Positions 12,601 through 23,694 of a stretch of DNA of 64,000 nucleotides are shown in pieces. Location of the stretch: positions 51,227,249 through 51,291,248 of the forward strand of contig OZ038423.1 of assembly GCA_964036155.1 (NCBI GenBank), written 5' to 3'. A model generated the notes under the pieces. It worked only from the letters and a program-made list of their open reading frames with translations. It made no database searches and was not told the origin of the DNA. How positions within the stretch are numbered: position 1 is the first letter of the stretch; the number at the start of each line of letters is the position of its first letter. The stretch comes from Diploscapter coronatus. Taxonomy: Eukaryota > Nematoda > Chromadorea > Rhabditida > Rhabditidae. Made by a program: the position numbers and the translations under genes.

Positions 12601-15600
12601 AAACTGAAAATATCGTTTTCTTGGAGGGTAGTTCATTGTGTTTGGAGATGGTATTCATACAGATTTATGAACTTTATAAGAGGTTCAAAACAAATGACTT
12701 TCAAACTCACCGAAATCGAAAATAACATGAGTAGTTCCGTGTATAATTTGAGCAATGAGGATATCTCCCTGGTCCGCCATCGAAAAGAAGAATATTCCGG
12801 ATCGGAAAGTTCGGAACACTATTGTCAGCTCATTTTCGTACCTACAATCACAAATCCATGAAATTCCTACAAATTCTGTACTCACATGGAAATGAGCCCA
12901 GCTCTCTGCGTATCAATAATATAGCTACTGTCATCGAATGCAGTAATTGGTGTGTCTGAAATTGGAATATTACACCTTTTCAACTCGAGAAAATTTGAAT
13001 TGACTCATTTCTTTGCATGAATTTCAATAATTTCTCATTTTCTCAATGTTTCAGCCACGACACGGTCACGTGGAGCTGCCTCACAACGGGGTTTGAAGCA
13101 TTCAACCATCACAACTCTGCAACTTATCTCCCTGTTCAGAGTCTCGAAATCGATCTACTCAATGTTGTTGCAACGAATCAGGTACAAAATGAAATGCAAC
13201 AATAAAATAATCATCAGTAAAGATTTTGGCTGCGCTAGAAAATTGTCTTCGCATTACACAATAAAAAATTACCGTTGTTCCACCAAATAATGAACTGATT
13301 GCAGTACGAGGTTCTGATCGATGCGACGATAAAAGGGATGAACTTGCACCAGAAAGACTCCGAACACAACAACATTCTACACATCGCTGCCAAGGTCTAT
13401 TTCAATGTGCTCAATGACTGCTAGGAATTTGCTTTGATGAACGAATTTTCAAAATTCTGGGATCGAACTTCTTTCGAACGCAGAGAACAACATTGACAAC
13501 TCGGATTAATCGAAAAGTTGATCTTCAGGCGGGCCAGAGAAGCATGGTTCGTGGCATCATCGGACTAACAGCACACGACTACATTCTGTGGGAGGAGAAG
13601 AACAAACACGGAGAGAAACCGATCGATGTCGCATCTGATGCCAGGTACTGTCATCAAGCAATAGGGGTTACGAAACGATTGAAATTGCAGCATAGCCTCG
13701 GATCTGCGGCTTATTTCCGCCAAGCCCAAGATATTCAACAACTTCAATCAGAAGTTCAATTTGGAGTGCATCAATGAGCAAATTGCGTACGATTTCATCA
13801 TTTGAGCAATAAAATGATGCAGAATTTGCAGGAACAAGGACAAGGATCCAAACAAGAAAGTGCTTCTCTGCATGGATGGAGGTGGAATTAAGGCTCTTCT
13901 CGAACTGACTGTGAGTTACTGAAAACTATCTAGAAAAGAGAATTCAATTGACTAAAATTGTCATCCTATCACAATCTTGAAAAGGATAAAAGGAAGACCC
14001 ATATGAAATTGCAGATGCTAATCGAGATCGAGAATCTGCTTGGAGAGAATCTGATGAAACGAGTCCATTGGATGGGTGGAACGAGCTGCGGAGGCATCAT
14101 TTCAGTCGGGCTCGCCGCAGGTAAAAGCCATATCAGAAGAATGATCAGTTATCTCCTAATCCAGGCATTCGACTGCGTGACTTGCGCAGCATTTTCCTGG
14201 CCTATCGAAAGAAGATCTTCTGCGGCAACACGAAAATGGTGCCCAAACACAGCTCGACTGGAATCGAGACCATCCTCAAGGCTGTTATCGGACCGCGCAC
14301 TATGTTGGGGGATTTTAAAACGCACAGGTTGGATATCATTGAATTTTAGCATTTTATCCAGGGATGTTCGCGAGGCCTTTAGAGAAAAATCGCGACGAAA
14401 TGGTCCACCAAGTCCGAGACCTGTTGCATCATCTTTACGCGCTATTTCTTCGTTTTCTGCTCCAGCCATTCGCTTCACCGAATCCAAATAACCTCACTAT
14501 TACAATTTTATTCCAGAGTGATGTTAACAGCAGCGCGCATCGACGCAGCCCCAGCCTCGCTCGTGCTCTTCCGCAGCTACGCACCCAGATGCCCTGTGAA
14601 GGAGTACGAAAGGTGTGGATTTCTCAACCCAAACAAGATACTCGCTTGGAAGGCCGCTAGGTGCACCTCGTATGTTCTAATGATCTTTAAAAATACTAGA
14701 GCTCGAAATCACAGAGCAGCCCCAGTGTTCTTCGAATCGTTCAATGGCTTGGCAGATGGGGTCATGTTCTGCAAGTCTGTTTTACTTTTCTCTTGAATCG
14801 ATATGAAGACTAAACTTCAGCAACCCGACACTTGCTCTGATGACCGATTTCTATCGACTCAAGAAGTGCGAAAATCAGCGCAAATGGTCTGATGAAACGC
14901 TGGTAAGATATTTGTAAAGATAAGAGACTGAAATTCCGGGGAATAGAATAGGATGTTCAATAACGAATGCTTAGGAGGAGATAAATAACGATTCAATTGG
15001 CGGGGTGATTAGTCTGGGCGCTGGAATGGAGCCACTCGTGCCTTTGTCAGGAATCGATATTCAGATTAGGTAAAATACATGGAATTGAAAAAAAAAAATC
15101 TATTCTCGTGCATTTCTTATCAAGAAGGAGATCTTTTAGGTCCGCTCTAACATTGGGAGCTGAGTTGAAGGATATACTTTCGAAAACGAAGAATTTGATG
15201 ACGCTCTTCATGTTCCAGGTAAAAAATAAGTCAAATTCTAGAACTAGAAAAAGAACCTTTCCAGTCAACTTCATCTCATAATGTTTATGTGGGCTGGGCG
15301 AGAGAATGGGCTCATTCCGAGCGAATTCCTTTCTTCCGACTGTCGCCCAAGTAAAACTCGTGTAAATTGGACCATTTGGAGAAGAATAGATCATTTCAGA
15401 TTGACAAAGGCCTACGAAATGGACTGTTCAGAGCCGGAAGGAATATTCGATTTTCTGTTCGAAACACAGGTTTGGTGATTCAAGATAACATTGAAGTGAA
15501 GACCAGCTTATTACAATTTTGAAAAGAAGATGAACTGTCTAATGACTTCTTTTTTCCAGTACCTATCCTATATTTCTTTTTCAGATTTAGAATCTCGAAA

Positions 15601-18441
15601 ATTCGCATAATAGACATTCCAACAGCCTAATCTAACTACTTTAGGTGTACATTCAAACGCAAGTGTACAAGGAAATGGGAGATATCGCTCGACTGCTAAA
15701 GGCCATGCCTGCAATCAGTCCACTGCCCGACTACGCGCAAATCACTCGTTGAGTCATTCTCTTTCCTCACAACTACGAGTCAAAACTTCTCCAATCATCA
15801 AAATAAACCATTGTACTTATCGAGCTGCTTTTGTAACACGAAAAGATAGAAGTTGAAAAGTGCGCAATTTCATAATATGAATTGAATTCTTGGAAAAAAC
15901 TTGTCTAATGAATTCAAGTTGACTCACCGTAATCACAGACGGTCAAAATGAGCAGAGGACTTCGAACGTCTTCATGGATTATATTGAATGCGTGAGAGAT
16001 CCGAATGGAAGAGGCCAGAAAGTCCACATGTGTCCAGGAAGGAGAGCTTGACAGAGTCGAATACAGTACCTGAAAAAGATAAAAATTCTCGTTCATATTT
16101 TATGGATAAGAATATTTTAGTTATTTCATCCCCCATTTGCGCCCTTTTCTTGTTCCAAGCAGCACTCGCTGTTCTCATTTCCGGTCACTTTCTCGCTATT
16201 CCTAATTGGGAATTTCGCAGTGGAGTGAATGAGAAAATTGGCAAAGTGAATCCATATCGTTAAATTGTAAATTAGTGCTTTAAAAAATTTATGACAAGAG
16301 CCTTTTACAAATAATCTGAATATTTTATAACCTACTCTCTCACGAAATAAGGCAAGATACAACATTTTCTCATTTTTTCTAATGCGACAAAATTTTCATG
16401 TGAGCATTCATATCGTGGGACCTGATATACAGTGAATGCAAGTTTTGAATAAAAACCTTTTTTCAATTCACTAGAATATTATTGAAGCGACATCAATTCG
16501 AGAAATCTAATCTTATCTCAGCATTCACATTAGATGGTAAGCAGAAATGTTTTACTATTCAACGAGGAAATAAATAAATCAATCAGTTCAAAATCCTACC
16601 AATGGATTCCCATTGTGCTGATTGAGCAGTTCGTACTGTCCGTCAGTGAGTGCAGATTCGACGACATAAGCAGCGATGTGGCCGCTGACTGACAGCCTCT
16701 GGATCCGCTTGATTCCGTCCAGTTCTGCCACGGAATTCGAGAATGACAGGTCCACGCATTCGCTTGATACTGAAAATGACAAATTACTTGTTTTCAAAGA
16801 ATTCGTACTGATCTTCTCGTCTTTAATCTTTCCTTCCTATCTTCTATGTCTTACATGGAGATTAGTGGTTGACTGGCAGAGCGACCCCTATTCGTCACAT
16901 TCAATGCAGGAAATGCAAGACTATGTGAAATATGGGCTGGGAAAGTTTCAATGTCCATTTTGTACGATCCCTTTTCATCTAATCTCCTTTCTAATTTGTC
17001 CTTGTCATTCCACTTTTGTATGGATCTTCACTTTTCCTGAGCAAGTGAGGCGAGTAATCGCTGCACTCAAAATTCGAATTTGAATATTCAAAAACGTCGA
17101 TGAAGCGGAAGAAGCAAATGAGCAGACAAAAAGAGGGTAGGGGGAGGGAGGAATAATGGCAGAAAGGGAAGATGGGACAGATAGATGAGAGTGGGAATGG
17201 GGTAGAAATGGAGATGGGACAATTGCAGGGCTGTCATCAAAAAGAGCTATCAAATCGGAATCTCTGAATATGAGCTGGTTTTTCAGCCATAAATACTGCA
17301 AATGTCTATCAAATTTCGAATCGAAAAGGTTATGTCAGAATTTCTATGCACCAGTCAGAAATGCGTTGATAAAGTGGTAATCGAAAGTTTGAACACAAAC
17401 ATAAATTCTAAAATCGGTCAATTACCGAATTAATATGAGCCGAAACATCACAAATATATGGTATAAGTTTTCTGCTGATTTGTTCAACAAATTTTTCCAA
17501 TTTCAGTTTATCTGCTTCAAAATGCACTTGGTCTAACGGCGAGACTAAAATCGATTCTTTTCGAAATTTCGGTCACCGCAATCAGTAATTCTAATTGCAA
17601 GCTATCTAGATCTTCATGAGCTCTCATTTTTGTTCTTTTTTGTTTTTTACTATTTTGTGCCTGTGAACTTTCGCTTAGCACCAACTTCCCCCGCTTCCTA
17701 ACTTGTCTGCCAATCTGTGCATTTCCTTTCTCATGCCTGAGTCCACTCGGCTTCCGTCTAAATCCGGCAAAGGGCTTTTGATTCTGCATTTTGCATTTTG
17801 CAGAGGAAATTGCACTGGCAGACAGACTGCCACAGACGACTGACTGCAGATATGCAGTTGCGTAATAACTCGAAAGGTCAATCGAGTCGATACAAGCATA
17901 AAAAGGTTGCAAAATTTATAACTTATTCGGCAATTCAGAAATCTCGCAGTCTCCAAATAATGAGATAATATGTAAAAGGGGAAGATCGCTTTCCTACCAT
18001 TCTCTATCTTCTCCTAGCCCTACATACTATTTCGTTAAAATTGCGATATTCTTGAATGCACATTTCTTCTATTATCAACTGATCTTCGCTAAACGAAAGC
18101 CGCATACTCGTCAAAAATCAACCAATTCAGATAATATTTGAGGAAAAATTCTAAACGTTTTATCAATTTTACATAATCAAGCCATTCAAAATATTGAAGA
18201 TCGTTTTTCCCGTACAAAATTCTATGAAAAACCTGTATTGTTCGCATGAATTATTTTTTGACGACTTCGCTACTACTTTTCGACATTGACCTCGAATATT
18301 TTCCGACTCAACAATGCAGGAAATAAAGAAATAGAGCCTACCGAGTTGAATGATCCATTGGAGCGAAATAGCGATGAGCAGAGACAGGGGAAGAGGTTGG
18401 GAGAGGGAACGAGGCAGGGGCAGAAAGGTCGAGGAAATCAT
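6623..18441 (-). CDS. CASPR / neurexin-IV type cell-adhesion receptor (28 exons, 1193 aa)
   Basis: This is a single-pass neuronal/epithelial adhesion receptor of the contactin-associated protein family (C. elegans relatives: nlr-1, itx-1). Exon 1 (18342-18441) encodes a signal peptide. Exons 2-3 (16600-16769, 15928-16069) encode a divergent F5/8 type C (discoidin) domain. Then come laminin-G domain 1 (12341-12955), laminin-G 2 (10635-11648) and EGF 1 (10401-10507). A fibrinogen-like module (9340-10357) carries the Cys pattern CSCAING...CNCDSGED. Laminin-G 3 (8363-9296), EGF 2 (8185-8316) and laminin-G 4 (7213-8004) follow. Exon 27 (6778-6908) holds a transmembrane helix (LLLVMLLICLICY) followed by EGVYKTNEGE, like the CASPR juxtamembrane motif. 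The tail has six Asn and ends SSKEYFC, a probable PDZ ligand. Phase is kept across all junctions. Oddities: a 21-nt micro-exon (10823-10843), a GC-AG last intron (6731-6777), and a whole gene nested in intron 3. Domain order matches CASPR closely. Confidence 0.93.
6731..6777 (-). other. GC-AG intron (47 nt) in CASPR-like gene
   Basis: On the coding strand the donor reads GAG|GCAAAT and the acceptor TTTCAG|GAG. Splicing here joins the juxtamembrane exon in frame to the exon encoding the C-terminal SSKEYFC. No GT donor nearby gives the same product. Reading straight through would stop after SRSEAN. Confidence 0.75.
10823..10843 (-). other. 21-nt micro-exon of the CASPR-like gene
   Basis: This exon encodes only VLWLEGQ. 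It is bounded by TTGCAG and GTAAGA on the coding strand. It is needed to bridge the second laminin-G domain (IDIDGYT to EVKRISVRLSN) in frame and is phase 0 at both ends. Confidence 0.7.
11650..12340. other. CASPR-like intron 6 with pyrimidine-rich + strand
   Basis: This 691-nt intron separates the two halves of laminin-G 1. Its + strand is C/T-rich at about 11920-12190 (coding-strand purine tract). That creates an artefactual open frame at 11954-12301 with no domain similarity. Confidence 0.55.
12956..15927 (-). other. CASPR-like intron 3, host of a nested gene
   Basis: The donor is TACG|GTGAGT (coding strand, exon ending at 15928). The acceptor is TTTCAG|ACACAC before the exon starting at 12955. 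The exons join as CDY-DTPITAF with phase 1 kept. The intron (2972 nt) holds the whole 15-exon phospholipase gene on the + strand, with little spare sequence on either side. Confidence 0.85.
13017..15752 (+). CDS. Calcium-independent phospholipase A2 (patatin type), nested gene (15 exons, 515 aa)
   Basis: This is a patatin-like lipase that hydrolyses the acyl chains of phospholipids, closest to iPLA2-beta (PLA2G6) in layout. Residues about 45-130 carry remnant ankyrin repeats (EHNNILHIAAKAGQ, NKHGEKPIDVASDA). The catalytic domain begins at about residue 160 with the oxyanion motif DGGGIKAL. The nucleophile elbow GTSCGG keeps the GxSxG serine. The catalytic Asp lies in ADGVMFCNNPTLALMTD, equivalent to DGGLLANNPT in iPLA2. 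SLGAG follows. Fifteen exons from 13017-13181 to 15645-15752 keep phase to a TGA at 15752, with AATAAA at 15802. It is shorter than vertebrate iPLA2-beta (about 750-800 aa), mainly from fewer ankyrin repeats. The start at 13017 is the first in-frame ATG. An upstream exon ending at the acceptor near 13053 cannot be excluded, but the host gene's exon 4 lies just to the left. Likely active. Confidence 0.9.
16770..18341 (-). other. CASPR-like intron 1
   Basis: This 1572-nt intron separates the signal-peptide exon from the discoidin exons. It contains a G/A-rich + strand block at about 17080-17240 and a copy of a short word (CCTAGCCCTACAT, about 18014) also seen near 3817 and 28931. Nothing coding was found. 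The frame at 17517-17912 lacks domains and usable splice sites. Confidence 0.6.
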
Positions 18442-21400
18442 CTGCGCATCTTACGGAACGTGCAGCAGCACCGCGAAACGAGGCTGGATCATCTTCCTGA
18501 AGGAAATAAATAAATAGAAGCAATGAAGCAATCAAAACGGGTCCACAATTATAAATGAAAGGGTGGAGGAGGAGAAGAAGTACTGAAAGACGAAATGAAA
18601 AGAGAAAGCGGGCAAAGTAAAGAGCAAGCGGATTATGAAAAAAGTATCCCGCCGCCTCTAAATAAACAAGGACTACTATTTTCTGCTGGAAGAGATTTAC
18701 TCAACCTATTCTCTTTGTAAGCTTATCAAAATAGCAGAATTCTAAGGCATTAGCTTCCAGATTGGTGCATCAAGAACGATGGTTATCCATAGCAACGTTG
18801 AATATTATTCACAGGATTGCATGTCAGAGGAATACAAAAAGAGCAGTTTCTTTTCAGAAATCAGACGACAAATTATATATCCGTTCCAGTCCTCGTCCCG
18901 TCTAGTTCCAGATTTTTGGTGATTTATTTATCCCTGCCCCATGAGTGGAAAAATCGTACGCGTTTCTATCCATTACCGTTTCAAATTTAGTAAATCTCAC
19001 CGGCGTTCCGTCTCCGTCCCAGAAAAATATAGCTTTTTAGCAGCCCTGATTTCAAAATTCCACCGAAAACTAATAAAATTGCGATACTACTGCGGAAAAT
19101 TGCGACTAGTCAAATAGCGGTGGAAAATCGACTTTGACACTTCGGAATTTCATTGTTTCAACTGCGAAATTGCACAATTGCGGAATGCAGAAATGCAGGA
19201 TGTTGTGTGTTTTGCAGGCAGCTGGTCATTATTCCACAATTCTGTCCACTCCTTCCTTCCCTCTTCTCACTGCTACTTTCCACATTTGCCTTTTGTTTAC
19301 CTTCCATTTTAAATTGATACTAAACTGACCACCACCCAACAATTGGCGAATGCGTAGAGGGACAAGGCGCAAATTTAGCAGCACTCAGGGAATTTATCAC
19401 GTTACTTTTCTAGGTGGAAGAAACGAGAACAAAATGAAGTTCGCGAAAATTCAAGCTCGTAGTCAAAAATGGCATCTTCCAATTCGTCACTCCACGCACA
19501 AAGTGCCGCAGCTGCTTTTTGCCGTCAGATCAATTTCCCTGAGAGCACGAAAAAACCTACGCGAGGAAAGCCCCTAACTTGGAAAATCGAAACGGAACTC
19601 GATGCAAAATGCGCATGAAAAGATGAGGAAAAAAGGGGAAGGAAAGGGAAATTGCTGAAGGATATAAAGAAGGACTTGAAGGAGGAAGGGGAGGGGAGGG
19701 AATAATTCGAAGGAATATGGAAGATTATGGAGGGAGAGCAAAACAATGGCAACACTACACAAGTAGGCTGGGGAGGAGCACTTTGGAAGAAGGACGGAGG
19801 GAAGGGGAAATGGACGGATTGGAGGGAATTGTAAGTCGATGAATCAGTCATTGAGTTATGAGTGAGGAGGACATTATGCAGAATGCAGGGCCATTGCCCG
19901 TAAATAGTCGGTCTGGAGGGAGGGGGAAGGAAGCAGGCTGCTGCGCTTCTGCTGCAATTGAATCAGAGATGTGCAAGTCTCCAACTCTTTCCTTTCTTCC
20001 TCCCTTCCCTTCACACTCTCCCTCTAGATGACCCCACGGAGACTGAGCAAGGGCAAGGGCAAGGGCAAAAGCAACAATCATCGGACATTGACACATTACG
20101 GCTGGGCGCTGAGGGGTTCAACAAAATGCTGTTGCAAAAGAAGTAGCAATTAGAAAGCGGAAATGCAGGTGAATTGCAATAGGTCAATAGAGCTAGAAGA
20201 GGCAGATAAATTATTCGACAGAAGGCAAGATACATAAAGGAGCAGTTACATTTGTTAGAGAGGATGATACTGAGAATGAGAACGGAAATGGGCAAATGGG
20301 GAGTGAATTGATGGAAAAAGACTGCACGATGAAGCTAACATCGAGACGGGGGTTGGAATGGAAGAAACATAAGGAGAATCTCGGATTACAAATAGAATAG
20401 AGGACATTAAAGAAGTAGAAGATGATAGGGGTAAAGAACAATGAAGCAGGAAAGCAATTGAAAGAGAGCAGAGAGGGATGGAAGAGAGAGAAAGAGAGAT
20501 AGAGACAGAGGTCAGTAACTGCTGCAGGGAGGGAGCACACGGAGCTTACTTGCCACGCCCTACTGGATGGAGGATGAGGAGAGGGATTATTGCAAGAGAT
20601 GAGCAGAGAGTAACTCGCACTCTCGGAGTGGACTGGCAGACTGGCAGAAAGGGGAGAAGGAATGGACAATTAGCTGCCACACTCTGCCCACTGCCCTTCG
20701 GACGCTGAATGGCAGATGCACAAATTCAAACAGACACATTTGCATTTCGGCAGTTTAGACATTTTAAAGGGGAAAGGAACGCTAGTTGCTAACTACAATT
20801 CGCAACAGTTGACTTATGCAACTACAGAAGAAAACAGCTTGTAGAAAATGTTAGAATGTAGGGAGAAAGTTTTTTGTTGTTTTTTTTCGGCAAAAATGAA
20901 CCTTAATGGATGAAAAAAGAGTGGAACCCAGCCTTGAAATAAGAAGTTTCATACAAGAAGAAATGTCATTCGCTTTTTCATGTCTCGAAATTTGATGCCA
21001 GAATAAGAAAAATCCTAATGATGGCTGCTAATAAGCCTATTTTGACGATAGACGACACTTGGCCTCTTTGAAGATGCAAAATGAGAAAGGAGAGGGAGGG
21101 AAGAGGACAGAACAGACGGTGGAAGGGATTCAGAAGGGATTACACATTGAATGCTGAATGCAGAATAGAGAATGGATTTGATTGAATGGACAGAAGGATG
21201 GAAATAAAGAGCAAAATAAGGAAGAGGGAGATTCGATCTGGAAGTTGTTCGAGAGGCACAAATTGTTGACGCGCAAAATGACCAGTTGAAGATACGAGGA
21301 AAGCAAAACAAATTCGTAAAATTTAAGAAAACTGTTTACACTCAAAATGACCATCGAGATGCGAAAAGAAATGATCAATTTCGTATAGATTCATGAAAGA

Positions 21401-21564
21401 TTTGTTGGTATATCAATTTTGTTCGAATTTTAAAAATGTTCATTCCTCTATGAATGTATCGTTCCCGATGGACAAGTTTTTGTTTTAAATTATTTCATGA
21501 AAAAATAAGTCACTTCAATATTTATTTCACCTTGTCTGTGAGATGTGAAATTCTATTACCGAAT
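18442..21564. other. 3.1-kb intergenic region with long purine-rich tracts
   Basis: The region lies between the signal-peptide exon of the CASPR-like gene and the stop of the next minus-strand gene. The + strand is strongly G/A-rich at about 18540-18620, 19590-19830, 20140-20690 and 21060-21240, with many GGGAGG/GGAAGG words. A C/T-rich patch lies at about 19960-20030. Long open frames arise on both strands from this bias but show no domains. The CASPR-like promoter should lie just right of 18441. No TATA box was assigned. Confidence 0.5.
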
Positions 21565-23179
21565 TTACGATGCAACGGGACTTCCGACGGCCGTCTGCAG
21601 CTGCTCTTCTTCTTTCAGTCCCATTTTTAGTCCCTGGTATTCACTCCTTTTCCATTCGCTGTCCTTGTCCCGTCCCTCCTCTTTCCTCATCGTCTCTTCA
21701 TTTCCAGTCGAGTTTCCATTTGCAGCCATTTTCATTTTCACGTTCTCCATTTTGTCTGTCGGAATTCGTCGGGAAAAAGCACTCGGCACGAGGTCGTGAG
21801 CCAGGGACGAAACTCCGCTCAGAGTGTCGTCGCTCACTTCCTGGAACAGAAGATATTCTTCATTCAATCAACTTATAATCGATGGAAAATAGGAAGTGAT
21901 TCAAATTTTGAAGAACTAGGAAAGTTTTCAGCAAAAAAGAGTGTCAATCAGCATTTTGATATTCAAATCAATGCCCATTGAAAGTGTCTAAAAATTTTTA
22001 GTCAGTTACACCATAATAATGACCGAGTTATTATTCTAGATACAGCAACACAGTTCTGTTGGAGCAATGTTATTTCAAACTTTTACAAATATTCAATCTA
22101 AAAACTCACAAGAAGCAATCTGCGGCGCCTGGCTTCGAGAGCTTCAAAATTCTTGAGGACAGCTTCCTTCGCCGCAAGCCGGAGTTTCGTCATCTTCTCT
22201 TCTGAAATTAACTAATTTATGCAAGTTAAAAATAATCACTAATGAAAAGGTATCAAAGGAACAGAGTAAGGTATATTTCAATTCATTAACACTTTTCGCA
22301 AATAAACATTCGTCGTTTTAGAAAAAATTCACTCAACTCACCATTCCTCGGAGGCAGCAATTTGACTTTTCCCAGTTTTTCTCTTCTCCGCGATTTTCCC
22401 TTCGATTTGCTGTTTCGCATCGCTCTACTTGATAGAGAACCAATTGGAGAATCTGAAACTTACAATATTTAACTTTAAGCAATTTGGATTATTGTATCCG
22501 CTTTATCTGTACACAAGAGGATGCATCGATATTGTGTGAAAATGCATAGAAATCTTCTGCGTAAGATCTGGCAACAACATGCAGCTCTTGACTTTGATAT
22601 TGAGAAATTGCAAATACTAAAATTCTTAATCAGAATATTAGGTAAATTTCTAACTCACCAAAAATCCGATCGGAAATGGTGAGCAGTTCTTCAATCGACT
22701 TCCCAGACTCGTTGCTCTTCCCGTCTTCCTTTTCTCTGGTCGCGCTTCTTCCCTTTTCGTTCTTGTTCTTCGCCTCCATTTCCTGTGTTTCGTCCTCTTC
22801 ACTCAGTGTCTTCTGCACGGCTGTTCTCGTGTGAACTGTATCATTTGAAGCTGACGACTTTGTACCTGAAAAGACAAGTGTATTTCAAAGAGTTCTTGGA
22901 TGGAACGAGAAATTTAGAAATCAGAAAAAAGAACTGAACGATCGAAGACAGAATTTCGTCTGCAATTAATTCGAAAAATCTCTTACCTGTGTCTTTAGCA
23001 GTTGCAATTGAATCGACTGTGCTGTTGCTGCTCGAAAATGATGACAATACCTGAAATTGGGCGATGTCGTATTTCAAGATGAATATTGGATTGGAAGATC
23101 ATTCCTGTTACACCTTTGACAGTAGAACATGAAGATAGATGTAACAAAAATAGCCATTCAATCTAATATTTTCACTCAT
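21565..23179 (-). CDS. Unrecognised charged protein with hydrophobic N-terminus (6 exons, 271 aa)
   Basis: Exons 23114-23179, 22987-23050, 22659-22865, 22342-22452, 22110-22201 and 21565-21840 join with phase kept throughout, from ATG to TAA. The N-terminus (NGYFCYIYLHVLL) is hydrophobic and could be a signal or membrane anchor. A Ser/Thr-rich stretch follows, then a Glu/Lys-rich middle. Residues about 115-150 form a basic patch (SKSKGKSRRREK). A predicted helix (KLRLAAKEAVLKNFEALEARRRR) follows, then a Lys/Glu-rich tail. No family was recognised. Splice signals are good (GTGAGT/GTAAGA donors, TTTCAG/TTCCAG acceptors). The gene is head-to-head with the PP1-like gene, 515 bp apart. Confidence 0.7.
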
Positions 23180-23694
23180 CTTTCTGAGTCCCGAAATTTT
23201 GACAACTCCATCTCGATTCTGCGCGTCTTTCCTCGCTGCCTTTTTGTAGGGTGACGATTCAACCAAAGTTCCCCCTACAATTCATTCGTATTTCCCTCTT
23301 TTGATTCACTTTTCCGACGGTTCTTGAGCGATTTTCGATAAAGAACTCGATCCAAACAGAAGACGAGCAGCTGCGTTTGGATGCAGACGAAAAGGCAGAA
23401 GTAGATGAGACAGGAGGACACTGTTTGGGGTGGGGAGAAGAGGGACATTGTTGAAGAAGTAATGGCGAAGGAGATTGGATAAAATTAGAGAAAACTCCAA
23501 TATTCAAATTTTTCAGACAGAAAATAAGAATTAGCATACAGTCGGAGCGGACAATCATTCTATTTAAAAATCGCCAGTCCCAAACTCATTACCATCTCCG
23601 CCCACTCGCCAACCTGTCTATCTGCATTGCATCATCCCTCACTCTGTCATTTCGTCATCCTGTCATCTTCCCCCCACCAGTCGAGTTGCTGTGA
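23180..23694. promoter_or_regulatory. Shared divergent promoter interval
   Basis: This 515-bp gap separates two genes transcribed away from each other: the charged-protein gene on the left and the PP1-type phosphatase on the right. It includes a G/A-rich stretch at about 23340-23480 and CATC/CTGTC-rich sequence just before the phosphatase start. No TATA box was assigned. The interval must hold the promoters of both genes. Confidence 0.4.

Noticed and set aside
13958..14491. 177-codon + strand frame
   Set aside because: It reads through introns in a frame other than the phospholipase exons 6 and 7, which keep phase and motifs in their own frame.
17517..17956. Possible extra CASPR-like exon
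   Set aside because: Exon 1 (18342-18441) joins exon 2 (16600-16769) directly in phase 1, giving a signal peptide followed by SSECVDLSF; no room or need for another exon.
20211..20669. 152-codon minus-strand frame
   Set aside because: Complement of a G/A-rich tract; composition is Ser/Pro/Phe/Leu without any domain or start context.
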